64,000 nucleotides of DNA from Gemmatimonadota bacterium (GCA_028287305.1 JAQBPX010000004.1:1-64000), one strand, 5' to 3'. Counted from the stretch's first letter, positions 8,196 to 18,031 are shown. Translations and numbers: made by a program. Notes: generated by a model from the sequence alone, not told the origin.

Positions 8196-10928
8196 ATGGA
8201 TTCCGTAACTCGTAAGATTGTTGCGAGTGTCATTGTTCTCGCTGGCCTCGCGGCCTGCGGCGACAAGGTCACCACGCAGCCTGGTACGACCACGACCGTC
8301 ACGCAGACGGGCACCACGACGACGACGCCGCCCGGCACCACCGTGCAGTCCGTCACGGTCACCCCGGCGAACGTCTCGCTGAACATTGGCCAGACGCAGC
8401 CGATCGTTGCCGTCGTGAACGCTGATGCTGGCGTCACCGACCGCACCGTCACCTGGACCTCGAACAACCCGACGGTCGCCACGGTCTCCGCGACCGGCAC
8501 CGTGACGGCCGTTGCTTCCGGTACCGCCGTGATCTCGGCCGCCGCCAAGGCGGATCCGACCAAGATCGGCACCTCGACCATCCTCGTCGGCGCCGTCGTT
8601 CAGCCGACCATCCAGCTCGGCCAGGTCAACCAGCTCGGCGCTCCGGCGATTCTCGGCAACATCGCGAATCAGCTCGACGTCGTCCTGAACGTTGAGCCGG
8701 GCAACCAGACGATCAAGACCGTCGACCTGATCCTCAACTGCGGCGCCGGCGACCAGATCGTCGCGACGCAGACGATCTCCGCCGACAAGACCGGCATCGA
8801 TGCCGAGGCCGCTTCGGCCCCCGTCACGCTGTCGTTCAACACCGCGCAGCTCAAGGCTGATGGCACGCCGCTGTTCCTCAACGGCAACTGCACGCTGAAG
8901 AGCCAGCTGACCACCGCGACCGGCACCAAGATTCTCTCGCAGAACTCCGTGCAGATCACGCTGAACAACGTCAGCAAGTACACCTACAGCTACACGACGT
9001 CCGCCACGCCCGCCGTCTCGGCGCTGGATGGCCTCGTCCGTCAGGGCGGCAACACCACCCTGTCGCTGACCGGCGTGAACTACGCCACGAGCGGCGCGCT
9101 TGCGTCGATCACGGTCACCTGGCTGGGTCGCACGACGACTGCGACGCCGGGCACCGGCACGCAGACGTTCTCGATCTCGTTCCCGAATGACTCGACCAAG
9201 ACCCCGGGCTACGGCGTCTGCACCACGAACTGCACGGGCACGTACCAGTACGCCACGGCTGGCGTTGCTGAAGCGGCCCCGGTCGTCACCGCGTCGATCG
9301 ACGCGAATGGCAACCAGTCGTTCGCCGGCACCGCCAGCACGTCGAACCCGGCGCTTCGCCTGGACAACGTCTCCCCGGCAGTGCTGACCTCGGCGATCAT
9401 CAACTCGGCCGCCGGCTCGAACAACTACGTCAACGGCGCCTACGTTCAGCAGGCCGCTGGCAAGATCGTCATCGCCGCTGGTGCGGGCGACAACGCCTTC
9501 GCCAACAGCCAGCTGACGGTCAAGATCGGCTACGCTGCACCGGCCGCCTTCACGGCGCTCGTCGGCGGCACGGGCGTTGGCCCGGTCTGCTCGACCACCG
9601 GCCTGACCATGGTCGACCAGGTCAACCAGATCCCGAACTCGACGGCCAACAACGCCTACCAGGCTCGTGTGTTCGTCTCGGATCCGATCGGTAACGTCCG
9701 CTGCGCCGACCTGTCGGTCAGCAACGGTGGCACTCCTGCCGGTAACTTCTTCGGCATCGATCGCATCAACCCGATCAGCGCCATCGCGTCGCCGGCTGCC
9801 AACACCGCCGTCGCCGTGGGCACGAACTACGTCTTCACCTTCCAGGACACGATCTCGGGCTTCAACCCGGCCGCCCCGGTTCGCGTGACGCTGGTTCGTA
9901 ACTTCACGACCAACTTCGGAGCCTCCGGCACGCCGGCTGACTGCGTCAAGGGCGCGATTGTCTCCGGCGCTTGCACGCCGGTTTCGAATGGTGCTACGCT
10001 GAACGTCAATGGCGGCACGGGCGTCGAGGGCTACTACACGGTCACTGAGTTCGCTCAGGATCAGGCCACCAATGTCTCGACCACCAACACCCGCACCAAC
10101 CTGTACGACGTGACCGCTCCGGCTGTCGGCGCGCTCTCCATGTCGCCGTCGCCGGCTCCGCTGGCTTCGTCGAGCGTCGGCCTCGTTGGTTCGACGACGG
10201 TCTCCGGCACGGCCACGGACAACGTGGACCTCGCCTCGGCCGCCGGCACGCTGGACTACGCCACGACCACGTACGCGGCGAAGTTCTCCCAGGGCTCCGT
10301 CTCGATCGGCAACTCGCCGACGTTCGATTCGAACGTCTCGACTTCCGCTCCGGCGTCGCTCGCCTACAGCAACATCTACCGTCGCCTCCAGAGCACCGAC
10401 GCCAACGGCCTCATCGCCGCTGGTGGCGCTGTCCCGAATGCGAACGTGACCGCGACGGATGCGGCCGGTAACGTCTCCACTGCATCGAACCTGCCGATCG
10501 CGGTCTCCGCGACCGGCGCTGCCGATGTCAACGTTGGCGATTCGCTCCTCGTGAAGAACAGCACGACGCCGGTTTCCAAGACCGGCACCAACAGCACCAC
10601 GCTCACCGCCGAGGTTCACACGGCGACGGTGGCCGGTGCCAACCAGCCCTTCACGCAGGTGAACTTCTACGTGACGAATGCCGCCGGCACCCAGCTCACG
10701 CTGATCGGCAGCCAGTCGCTGGCCGGCGTGACGGATGACAACTCGGTTGTCCCGACGGGCCGCCGTATCTGGTCGTACACGCTGTCGGGCGTGACTGGGG
10801 CGCAGCTCGGCCTCAGCTCCGGTTCGACGACGGGTACGACCCGCAACATCTACGTCATCGGCATCACGTCCGCCGGTAACGCGGTCCTGAACTCGGGCCA
10901 GGTTGTGCAGGTGACGGTCGGCGCGTAA
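8196..10928 (+). CDS. Large surface lipoprotein with BIG2/Ig-like domains
   Basis: 910 aa. Lipoprotein signal peptide with lipobox LAAC (Cys22), then a Thr-rich tether and a bacterial Ig-like (BIG2) domain at about residues 45-125 (VQSVTVTPANVSLNIGQTQ ... TVTWTSNNPTVATV ... GTAVISA). The rest is Thr/Ala/Asn/Gly-rich beta-type sequence with several further Ig-like repeats (for example DNVDLASAAGTLDY and ATDAAGNVSTASNLPI), typical of a long surface stalk. ATG at 8196 is preferred over an in-frame TTG at 8160 because it follows GGGG and starts the lipoprotein signal. Codon choice differs from neighbours, with more GGT, GCT and GTT, which suggests strong expression. It ends at a strong terminator. 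Function is probably adhesion or cell-surface structure; no enzyme motif is seen. Confidence 0.85.
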   Translation: MDSVTRKIVASVIVLAGLAACGDKVTTQPGTTTTVTQTGTTTTTPPGTTVQSVTVTPANVSLNIGQTQPIVAVVNADAGVTDRTVTWTSNNPTVATVSATGTVTAVASGTAVISAAAKADPTKIGTSTILVGAVVQPTIQLGQVNQLGAPAILGNIANQLDVVLNVEPGNQTIKTVDLILNCGAGDQIVATQTISADKTGIDAEAASAPVTLSFNTAQLKADGTPLFLNGNCTLKSQLTTATGTKILSQNSVQITLNNVSKYTYSYTTSATPAVSALDGLVRQGGNTTLSLTGVNYATSGALASITVTWLGRTTTATPGTGTQTFSISFPNDSTKTPGYGVCTTNCTGTYQYATAGVAEAAPVVTASIDANGNQSFAGTASTSNPALRLDNVSPAVLTSAIINSAAGSNNYVNGAYVQQAAGKIVIAAGAGDNAFANSQLTVKIGYAAPAAFTALVGGTGVGPVCSTTGLTMVDQVNQIPNSTANNAYQARVFVSDPIGNVRCADLSVSNGGTPAGNFFGIDRINPISAIASPAANTAVAVGTNYVFTFQDTISGFNPAAPVRVTLVRNFTTNFGASGTPADCVKGAIVSGACTPVSNGATLNVNGGTGVEGYYTVTEFAQDQATNVSTTNTRTNLYDVTAPAVGALSMSPSPAPLASSSVGLVGSTTVSGTATDNVDLASAAGTLDYATTTYAAKFSQGSVSIGNSPTFDSNVSTSAPASLAYSNIYRRLQSTDANGLIAAGGAVPNANVTATDAAGNVSTASNLPIAVSATGAADVNVGDSLLVKNSTTPVSKTGTNSTTLTAEVHTATVAGANQPFTQVNFYVTNAAGTQLTLIGSQSLAGVTDDNSVVPTGRRIWSYTLSGVTGAQLGLSSGSTTGTTRNIYVIGITSAGNAVLNSGQVVQVTVGA

Positions 10929-10960
10929 GCGCTTGACCTGATCCACCGCTTCAAACAGGA

Positions 10961-11087
10961 GGGTCCCGGCGAAAGCCGGGGCCCTTTTGTCATACCGCTG
11001 CCTTCGGCAGCGGCATGACAAAAGGGCCGGCTCTATTGGAAACGAGAAAACGGCGGCGTGCCTTTGGGCACGCCGCCGTTTTCTCGT
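10961..11087. terminator. Triple hairpin terminator between convergent genes
   Basis: Three hairpins lie in series. (1) A classical terminator: GGGTCCCGGC, GAAA loop, GCCGGGGCCC, then TTTT (10961-10988). (2) A 49-nt near-palindrome, 10980-11028, with arms GGCCCTTTTGTCAT and ATGACAAAAGGGCC around a CCGCTGCC-TTC-GGCAGCGG core. (3) ACGAGAAAACGGCGGCGTGCC, mirrored around TTT (11042-11087). Hairpins 1-2 serve the plus-strand lipoprotein gene and 3 the minus-strand gene. Confidence 0.85.
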
Positions 11088-11110
11088 CTGTTCCGCGCCT
11101 CAGCCCTGCG

Positions 11111-11635
11111 TCACGGCTTCTTCGTCGCCGGCGTGGTGGACTTGGGCAGCAGCCCCTTGTCCTCGAGCTCCTTCTGGAGCGCCGAGTCACCCTTCGAGCG
11201 CATCAGGGAGTCGCGCCTGGCCGCTTCCTTCTTTCCGGCCTCGGTGCGCGGCTTGAGCGGAATCTTGTTCGCGGTGGAGACGCTGTCCCAGTAGTCCCAG
11301 CCCTTGCCGACCACCTTGTTGTCGATGGTCACGATGGGGGAAAGCTTGTCCCACGACAGCGTGTCCTTCGCGGCGGGCTGCAGCTTCTCGCCCGACGGGA
11401 GGTAGTAGAGCACGTCCCAGCTCTTTCCGCCGATCAGGAACTGGTCGCGGCGGTAGATGCTCGGGAAGGCGTCGGGCGAGCCCGTGTTCTTCGCGTCCAC
11501 CGCCATGATGGAGAGCAGGGAATCCTTGGTGATGCCGGTGTCTACCGACGCGAGCTTCTTGTCCTTGCAGGCGAGCACGCCGACGGCCAGGCTGGCCGCC
11601 GTCGCAATGCGCCGGACTGACGATGTACGGGTCAT
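11111..11635 (-). CDS. Small putative lipoprotein of unknown function
   Basis: 174 aa. N-terminus MTRTSSVRRIATAASLAVG followed by VLAC gives a lipobox with Cys23, so it is probably anchored to a membrane on the outer side. The body has short hydrophilic segments, several Trp/Tyr (KSWDVLYYLPSGEK, GKGWDYWDSVS), and a Lys/Pro/Thr-rich tail. No domain was recognised. It lies 11 nt downstream of the lipB stop on the opposite side of its own start, so lipB could be its partner only by proximity; it is transcribed in the same direction as lipB would be read after it. Confidence 0.6.
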   Translation of the reverse strand: MTRTSSVRRIATAASLAVGVLACKDKKLASVDTGITKDSLLSIMAVDAKNTGSPDAFPSIYRRDQFLIGGKSWDVLYYLPSGEKLQPAAKDTLSWDKLSPIVTIDNKVVGKGWDYWDSVSTANKIPLKPRTEAGKKEAARRDSLMRSKGDSALQKELEDKGLLPKSTTPATKKP

Positions 11636-11646
11636 GGTTGGGTGGT

Positions 11647-12339
11647 TCAGGGTGATGGAAGGTGAACCCCTAAAGCTAATGAATCCACGTGCACCGGCTC
11701 GAGACCGAACACCTCGCCGAAGGCAGCGATTACCGCGGACGCAGCCCGCGCGGGGTCAGCGGGCTCGTGCAGCTCGCTGGCCACCGACGTCATGGAGACC
11801 TCGGCGATGCCGCAGGGCACCATCAGGTCGAACCAGCTGAGGTCGGTGTTCACGTTGAGGGCAAAGCCGTGCCAGGTGACCCAGTCGCGCGCATGCACGC
11901 CAATCGACGCGATCTTGCGGCTCGCATCACCCACCCAGACGCCCGTGAGGCCCGCGCTGCGGCCCGCTGGGATGCCAAGGGTACCCAGAGCCCTGATCAG
12001 CGCTTCCTCGACCTGTCGGAGGAACCAGTGCAGGTCCTGCCGGTGCCGCTTGAGGTCGATGATGGGGTATCCGACCATCTGGCCGGGGCCGTGGAAGGTA
12101 ACGTCTCCCCCCCGCTCGACCTCGTGGAGCTCGACCCCGCGCGCCGAGAGCAGCTCGGCGGACGCGAGCAGGTTGCCGGCCTTGGTGGAGCGGCCGAGCG
12201 TGACGACGGGGGGGTGCTCGACGAGGAGCAGCACGTCCTCGGGGATCTCGCCGGTGATGCGGGCCTTCGCCACTGCGCGCTGGTAATCCAGCGCGGCGAG
12301 GTAGGGCATGACCCCCAGGTCAGCGACGAGCAGCTTCAT
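11647..12339 (-). CDS. lipB: Octanoyltransferase LipB
   Basis: 230 aa. Moves octanoyl from acyl carrier protein to the lipoyl-domain lysine, the first step of lipoate synthesis. Diagnostic features: RGGDVTFHGPGQMVGYPI (77-94), catalytic Lys142 in RKIASIGVH and Cys176 in VPCGI, matching E. coli K135/C169; length is usual. It sits just upstream of a lipoate-using gene block (lpdA/pdhC/pdhB/pdhA/lipA), separated by a dienelactone hydrolase gene on the other strand. The ATG at 12339 is only 6 nt from a TATCTT box (12346-12351), so its mRNA is probably leaderless. Confidence 0.96.
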   Translation of the reverse strand: MKLLVADLGVMPYLAALDYQRAVAKARITGEIPEDVLLLVEHPPVVTLGRSTKAGNLLASAELLSARGVELHEVERGGDVTFHGPGQMVGYPIIDLKRHRQDLHWFLRQVEEALIRALGTLGIPAGRSAGLTGVWVGDASRKIASIGVHARDWVTWHGFALNVNTDLSWFDLMVPCGIAEVSMTSVASELHEPADPARAASAVIAAFGEVFGLEPVHVDSLALGVHLPSP

Positions 12340-12345
12340 GCGGGA

Positions 12346-12351
12346 AAGATA
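12346..12351 (-). promoter_or_regulatory. lipB -10 box, leaderless type
   Basis: TATCTT read on the minus strand, 6 nt before the lipB ATG, in the 29 nt gap between two divergent starts. No good -35 is visible. On the plus strand the same gap carries TATTTT (12361-12366) just before the hydrolase start. Confidence 0.4.
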
Positions 12352-12368
12352 TCGCGCTGGTATTTTCG

Positions 12369-13112
12369 ATGATGCGAACCGTCGATGTTCGGACCGCGGA
12401 CGGTACCTGCCCGGTGGAGGTGTTCTCGCTTGGGGGCGGGGGCCAATGGCCGGGCGTGATCGTGTTCATGGACATCTTCGGCGTGAGGCCGGCGATGCGC
12501 GAGATCGCGCAGCGTGTGTGCGACGCGGGCTACGTCGTGCTGCTCCCCGACCTGTACTACCGGAGTGGGGCCACGCCACCGGTGCCTGCTGAGTTTTTCA
12601 GCGATCGCGCGCTGCAGGCGGAATGGTCGAAGACCGTCGGCCCGACGCTGAGTGCCGCGACCGTGATGCGCGACGTGCCTGCGCTGCTAGGGCTCCTCGA
12701 TTCGCTCCCCGAGGTTCAGGGGACGAAGGTCGGCATCACCGGCTACTGCAGGGGCGGACAGCTGTCACTCGTGGCGGCGGGCACCTTTCCCGACCGCGTT
12801 GCGGCAGCGGCGTCGTACCACGGTGCAGGCCTGGTGACCGATGCGCCCGACAGCCCGCATCGCCTCGCGCCGAACATGAAGGCGCGCGTGTACGTGGGCG
12901 GCGCGATCGAGGATGGGGGATTCACCGACGCGCACAAGGCTGCGCTCGAGAAGGCGCTCACCGATGCGGGCGTGGACCACCTGATCGAGACGTACCAGGC
13001 GCATCACGGGTGGGTGCCGAGCGACACGCCGGCGCATGATCCGGCGGCGGCGGAGAGGCATTTCGGGACGTTGCTGGCGTTGCTGGCGGCACTGCCAAAA
13101 GCAAAATCCTGA
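12369..13112 (+). CDS. Dienelactone hydrolase family protein
   Basis: 247 aa alpha/beta hydrolase of the dienelactone hydrolase (carboxymethylenebutenolidase) family. The nucleophile is the cysteine in GYCRGG (Cys127), as in true dienelactone hydrolases; the catalytic His lies in YQAHHGW near the C-terminus and the acid in the loop around YVGGAIEDGG. Two adjacent ATGs exist (12369 and 12372). TATTTT at 12361-12366 is 5 nt before the second, so initiation may again be leaderless. Substrate cannot be told from the sequence; no aromatic degradation genes are near, so a general lactone or ester hydrolase role is as likely. Confidence 0.85.
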   Translation: MMRTVDVRTADGTCPVEVFSLGGGGQWPGVIVFMDIFGVRPAMREIAQRVCDAGYVVLLPDLYYRSGATPPVPAEFFSDRALQAEWSKTVGPTLSAATVMRDVPALLGLLDSLPEVQGTKVGITGYCRGGQLSLVAAGTFPDRVAAAASYHGAGLVTDAPDSPHRLAPNMKARVYVGGAIEDGGFTDAHKAALEKALTDAGVDHLIETYQAHHGWVPSDTPAHDPAAAERHFGTLLALLAALPKAKS

Positions 13113-13258
13113 GACACGGATCTCACTGACGCGCTGCGCGCGTACACGGGTACTGCCTGCAAAGACAAAGGTCCCGCTCGGAAGCCGAGAAGGACCCTTT
13201 TGATTGTCACTACCGCCGTACCCGTGTGCCGCCGAAGGCGGCCCGTGAAATCCGTGTC
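13113..13258. repeat. Nested inverted repeat enclosing a terminator
   Basis: At a convergent junction. Outer arms GACACGGAT (13113-13121) and ATCCGTGTC (13250-13258); middle arms ACACGGGTA (13144-13152) and TACCCGTGT (13219-13227); inner hairpin AAAGGTCC ... GGACCCTTTT (13167-13201) with a CTCGG/CCGAG mini-stem. The inner hairpin plus T-run looks like a terminator, and the outer arms could fold it into one cruciform. Confidence 0.75.
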
Positions 13259-13293
13259 GAAAGCAGTTCGGCTGTGGCGGAAAACATCTGCAA

Positions 13294-13324
13294 CGGCAGA
13301 TCCTTCGCTTTGCTCAGGATGACA
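13294..13324. repeat. Dispersed short repeat
   Basis: The stretch GCAGATCCTTCGCTTTGCTCAGGATGAC is, on the other strand, the GTCATCCTGAGC...GAAGGATCTGC unit common in intergenic DNA of several GC-rich phyla (often mis-translated as HPEQSEGS). A partial copy lies near 5450. It ends just before the lpdA stop. Confidence 0.6.
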
Positions 13325-13326
13325 CC

Positions 13327-14730
13327 CTACGCGTGCACCACGCGCCCCATCGAATCCAGCGCGGCCTCGGCGATCGCTTCCGAGAGCGTGGGATGAGCGT
13401 GAATGGCCAGCTCCACTTCTTCGACCGTGAACTCGTTCGTGCGCGCGAGCACCAACTCGTGGATCATCTCGGTGGCGTGCGCTCCGACGATGTGGGCGCC
13501 GAGGATCTCTCCGTACTTCGCGTCGCGGATGATCTTCACGAAGCCGTCGGTCTCGCCGCTGGTGCGGGCGCGGCCGTTCGCGCTGAAGGGGAACTTGCCC
13601 ACCTTGTAGTCGAGCTTCTTCTCCTTGCACGCCTGCTCGGTGAGGCCGATCGAGGCGACCTCGGGATGACAGTAGGTGGCGTTCGGGATGTTGCCGTAGT
13701 CCATCAGGTGCGCATGCTTGCCGGCGAGCAGCTCGGCCAGCACCATCCCCTCACGCTCGCCCTTGTGCGCGAGCATCGGCGGGCCGGCCACGTCACCGAT
13801 GGCGTAGATGCCCTTCACCGACGTCTCCATCTTCTCGTTGATCTTCACGAAGCCGCGCTCGGTGAGCTGCACGCCGAGCTCCTTGAGGCCGATCTCCTCG
13901 ATGTTCGGCGCGCGACCGGCCGCGACCAGGATGACGTCCACCTGCAGCGTCTCCTTCTTGCCGTTCTCCTCCACGTCGAGCGACGCACCCGTTTTCGTCG
14001 CCTTCACGTTGGAAAGCTTGGCCGACGTGTGGACGATGATCTTCCGCTTCTTGAATGCGCGCTCGACTTCCTTGCTGCAGTCGATGTCCTCGAGGGGGAG
14101 GATGTTCGGCAGCACCTCGATGAGGTGCACCTCGCTGCCGAACGCGTTGTAGACGTCGGCGAACTCGCAGCCCACAGCGCCCGCTCCGACGATCGCGATC
14201 TTCCTGGGCGTCTTGTCGAGGATGAGTGCCTCATCGCTCGAGATGATGGTCGTCTTGTTCAGCTCGAGGCCCGCCTGCGGCAAGCCCTTCACGCGCGAGC
14301 CGGTGCAGACGACCACGGCCTTCTTGGCCTCATGCTTTTCGTCCTTGCCGTCTGCTCCCTTGACGCTCACCGCGTTCTTCGCGGTGATGCGGCCGGTGCC
14401 CTTGATCCAGGTGATCTTGTTCTTCTTGAAGAGGAACTCGACGCCCTTGGAGTTCTGCGTGCTCACGGCGCGCGACCGCTTCACGGCCACGCCGATGTCG
14501 AGCTTCACCTCGCCGACATTCACGCCGTAGTCGGCAGCATGCGACACCTTGTTCGCGACGTAGGCGCTCTCGAGGAGCGCCTTGGCGGGGATGCAGCCCC
14601 AGAGGACGCAGGTGCCGCCGAGCCCTTCACGCTCCACCACGCCCACGGTCATGCCGAGCTGTGCGCAGCGGATCGCGCCCACGTAACCGGCGGGGCCGCC
14701 GCCGAGGAAGATCACGTCGAAGCTTGCCAT
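13327..14730 (-). CDS. lpdA: Dihydrolipoyl dehydrogenase (E3)
   Basis: 467 aa flavoprotein disulfide reductase that reoxidises dihydrolipoamide for pyruvate dehydrogenase and probably for glycine cleavage. FAD-binding GGGPAGYVGAIRCAQLG at the N-terminus; redox-active disulfide in GGTCVLWGCIPAKALL; NAD-binding GAGAVGCEFADVY; second FAD motif YAIGDVAGPPMLAH; C-terminal interface with the active-site His-Glu pair in AHPTLSEAI. It starts 2 nt after the pdhC stop and is the last gene of lipA-pdhA-pdhB-pdhC-lpdA. The CVLWGC loop differs from the common CLNVGC but keeps the cysteine spacing. Confidence 0.96.
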   Translation of the reverse strand: MASFDVIFLGGGPAGYVGAIRCAQLGMTVGVVEREGLGGTCVLWGCIPAKALLESAYVANKVSHAADYGVNVGEVKLDIGVAVKRSRAVSTQNSKGVEFLFKKNKITWIKGTGRITAKNAVSVKGADGKDEKHEAKKAVVVCTGSRVKGLPQAGLELNKTTIISSDEALILDKTPRKIAIVGAGAVGCEFADVYNAFGSEVHLIEVLPNILPLEDIDCSKEVERAFKKRKIIVHTSAKLSNVKATKTGASLDVEENGKKETLQVDVILVAAGRAPNIEEIGLKELGVQLTERGFVKINEKMETSVKGIYAIGDVAGPPMLAHKGEREGMVLAELLAGKHAHLMDYGNIPNATYCHPEVASIGLTEQACKEKKLDYKVGKFPFSANGRARTSGETDGFVKIIRDAKYGEILGAHIVGAHATEMIHELVLARTNEFTVEEVELAIHAHPTLSEAIAEAALDSMGRVVHA

Positions 14731-14732
14731 TA

Positions 14733-16013
14733 TCAGTAGACCAGCATGAGGGGGTTTTCGATCAGCCTTCTCAGGGTCACCAGGAACTTCGCGCCCACGG
14801 CGCCGTCGATGGCGCGGTGATCGCAGCTCATCGTCACGCGCAGGCGCTTCCGCACGACCTGCTCGCCCTTCTCGATCACGACCTTGTCCTCCACCGCGCC
14901 GATCGCGAGGATCGCCGTCTCGGGGGGATTGATGATCGCGGTGAATTGCTCGATGCCGAACATGCCGAGGTTGCTCACCGAGAAGGTGCTGCCTGTGTAC
15001 TGCTCGGACTTGAGCTTGCGGCTGCGCGCCAGCCCGGCCAGCTCCTTCGCCTCGGCGGAGATCTGGCTCATGCGCTTGGTGTCGGCGTCGAAGATGACGG
15101 GGACGATCAGGCCATCATCGGTTGCCACCGCCATTCCGAGGTGCACGCGGTTGTGCTGGCGGATCTTGTCGCCGAGCCAGTGGGCGTTGACTTCGGGGTG
15201 CTGCGAGAGGGCGGTGGCGACTGCCTTCAGGATGATGTCGTTGAAGGAGACCTTGAACTCCGGGCCAAGGTCGGCCATGGCCATGCGGAGTTGGGCGGCG
15301 TTTTCGAGGTCGAACTCGGCGGTGAGGTAGAATGTCGGGATGGGGCCGATAGATTCGCTGAGGCGCTTGGCTATCGTCTTCCGGATCTGGGTCAGGGGAA
15401 GGTCTTGGTAATCTCCTTCGCGCGTTGACGGAGGTCTGTGGTCTGTGGTCTGTGGCCCTGACTTTTGTCCGGCGGCCATGGCCGCCTCGATGTCGCGCTT
15501 GATGATCCGGCCCGCAGGGCCGGAGCCCGAGACTCCACTCAGATTGAGACCGTTGTCGGCCGCCATCTTTCGTGCGACGGGAGAGCTGCGAGCGGCGGAG
15601 CCGCTCGCGGGGGGCTGAGGAGCTGAGGGGCTGGGGGACTGCGGAACTGCGGGCTTTTCGGTTGGCGGTTCGGTCGCGGGCTCGGGCGACTTCGCGGATG
15701 CAGCGGCCGGTGCAGGAGCAGCGGATGCGGTGGCAGCTGCAGCTGCTCCACCCACCAGCTCATCAATGTTCTCGTCAGCCGTGCCGATCACGCCCACCAG
15801 CGTGCCTACCGGCTTCGCGTCGCCCTCGTTCACCAGGCGCTTTCTCAGGATACCGTCGCCTCTCGCGACGAGCTCCATGATCGCCTTGTCCGTCTCCACC
15901 TCGGCCAGCGGGTCGCCGGACTTCACGGCGTCGCCCTCGTTCTTCAGCCACTTCACCAGGCGCCCCTCTTCCATCGTGGGGGAGAGCGCCTCCATGAAAA
16001 TCTTCGTCGCCAT
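14733..16013 (-). CDS. pdhC: Pyruvate dehydrogenase E2, dihydrolipoamide acetyltransferase
   Basis: 426 aa core subunit of the pyruvate dehydrogenase complex. One N-terminal lipoyl domain (1-78; lipoyl Lys43 in VETDKAIMEL), an Ala/Pro linker, an E1/E3-binding domain (~144-181, SSPVARKMAADNGLNLSGV...GRIIKRDI), a second linker, and the acetyltransferase domain (~205-426) with the catalytic SCDHRAIDG. ATG at 16013 is 11 nt after pdhB; the reading frame stays open upstream but that part is only the shadow of pdhB. Oddity: both linkers are written in short G-rich DNA units that also occur in intergenic repeats of this window (residues ~121-135 and ~187-196). Confidence 0.96.
   Translation of the reverse strand: MATKIFMEALSPTMEEGRLVKWLKNEGDAVKSGDPLAEVETDKAIMELVARGDGILRKRLVNEGDAKPVGTLVGVIGTADENIDELVGGAAAAATASAAPAPAAASAKSPEPATEPPTEKPAVPQSPSPSAPQPPASGSAARSSPVARKMAADNGLNLSGVSGSGPAGRIIKRDIEAAMAAGQKSGPQTTDHRPPSTREGDYQDLPLTQIRKTIAKRLSESIGPIPTFYLTAEFDLENAAQLRMAMADLGPEFKVSFNDIILKAVATALSQHPEVNAHWLGDKIRQHNRVHLGMAVATDDGLIVPVIFDADTKRMSQISAEAKELAGLARSRKLKSEQYTGSTFSVSNLGMFGIEQFTAIINPPETAILAIGAVEDKVVIEKGEQVVRKRLRVTMSCDHRAIDGAVGAKFLVTLRRLIENPLMLVY
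15433..15455. repeat. GGTCTGT tandem repeat inside pdhC
   Basis: Three tandem GGTCTGT units, identical over 23 nt to 5502-5524 in an intergenic spacer. Here they encode part of the second E2 linker (PQTTDHRPP). Confidence 0.85.
15612..15653. repeat. G-rich repeat inside pdhC
   Basis: Units of the type GGCTGAGGAGCTGAGG followed by GGGACTGCGGAACTGCGGG. Very similar units make up the inverted repeats at 40222-40285 and the spacer at 38219-38250. Here they encode residues PAVPQSPSPSAPQPP of the first E2 linker. Confidence 0.75.
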
Positions 16014-16024
16014 GATGTGCGGCC

Positions 16025-17005
16025 CTAGTCGATGTACATGACTTTCTTGACGGCCGCGATCGTCTTGGGGACGTCGGGCTTGGCGTGCCGCTCGAGGTTC
16101 TTCGCGTACGGCATGGGGACGTCGGCCTGGTGCACGCGAATGACGGGTGCGTCGAGGTAGTCGAAGCAGTCGCGCTGCACGTAGTCCACCACCTGCGCGC
16201 CGATGCCGCAGAGCTCCCACCCTTCCTCGAGCACCACGCAGCGGTTCGTCTTCATCACGCTGGCCTTGATCGCCTCCACGTCCATGGGACGCACGGTGCG
16301 CAGGTCCACCACGTCGATGTTGATCCCTTCCTTCGCCAGCTCGTCGGCGGCCTTCATCGCGACCAGCACCATCTTGCCGTTCGTGACGATGGTCGCGTGA
16401 TCGCCCTCGCGCTTGAGGTCGGCCACGCCGATCGGGATCAGGTACTCTTCCTCGGGCACCTCGCCCTTGTTGTTGTAGAGCATCTCGCCCTCGAGGAAGC
16501 AGATCGGGTTGTCGTCCCGAATCGCGCTCTTGAGGAGGCCCTTGGCGTCGTACGGCGTGCCCGGCGTAACCACCTTGATGCCCGGAATGTGCGCCAGCCA
16601 CGACTCGAACGCCTGCGAGTGCTGGGCCGAGAGCTGCAGCGCGGCGCCGTTGGGCCCGCGAAAGACCATCGGCACGTTGTACTGGCCCCCGGTCATGTAG
16701 AGCATCTTGGCGGCGGCATTGAGCACCTGGTCCAGCGCGAGCACGGCGAAGTTCCAGGTCATGAACTCGATCACGGGACGCAGCCCAACCATCGCCGCGC
16801 CAACGCCCACGCCGGCGAAGCCGAGCTCCGTGATCGGCGTGTCGACGACGCGCATCTCGCCGAACTCCTGCAGCAGTCCCTTCGACACCTTGTAGGCGCC
16901 CTGATAGACGGCGACTTCCTCGCCCATGATGAAGACGCGGTCGTCGCGCTGCATCTCTTCGCGCAGCGCCTGGTTGAGCGCGTCCCGGTAGGTAATGATC
17001 GGCAT
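16025..17005 (-). CDS. pdhB: Pyruvate dehydrogenase E1 component, beta subunit
   Basis: 326 aa. Forms the alpha2beta2 E1 that decarboxylates pyruvate with thiamine diphosphate. Typical sequence: MPIITYRDALNQALREEMQRDDRVFIMGEEV, with the Glu that activates the thiamine ring in the FIMGEEV segment, then TPITELGFAGVGVGAA and FRGPNGAALQLSAQHSQ, and the C-terminal transketolase domain with LVAMKAADELAKEGI. Length is usual (about 325). It lies 9 nt after pdhA and 11 nt before pdhC in one operon. No anomaly is seen. Confidence 0.96.
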   Translation of the reverse strand: MPIITYRDALNQALREEMQRDDRVFIMGEEVAVYQGAYKVSKGLLQEFGEMRVVDTPITELGFAGVGVGAAMVGLRPVIEFMTWNFAVLALDQVLNAAAKMLYMTGGQYNVPMVFRGPNGAALQLSAQHSQAFESWLAHIPGIKVVTPGTPYDAKGLLKSAIRDDNPICFLEGEMLYNNKGEVPEEEYLIPIGVADLKREGDHATIVTNGKMVLVAMKAADELAKEGINIDVVDLRTVRPMDVEAIKASVMKTNRCVVLEEGWELCGIGAQVVDYVQRDCFDYLDAPVIRVHQADVPMPYAKNLERHAKPDVPKTIAAVKKVMYID

Positions 17006-17014
17006 TGGGATGGC

Positions 17015-18031
<1,017 letters not shown>

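Noticed and set aside
7998-11021. 1007-codon open frame opposite the surface lipoprotein
   Set aside because: The plus-strand frame has a lipobox, Ig-like domain, ribosome site and terminator; the antisense product is low-complexity Arg/Gly/Val.
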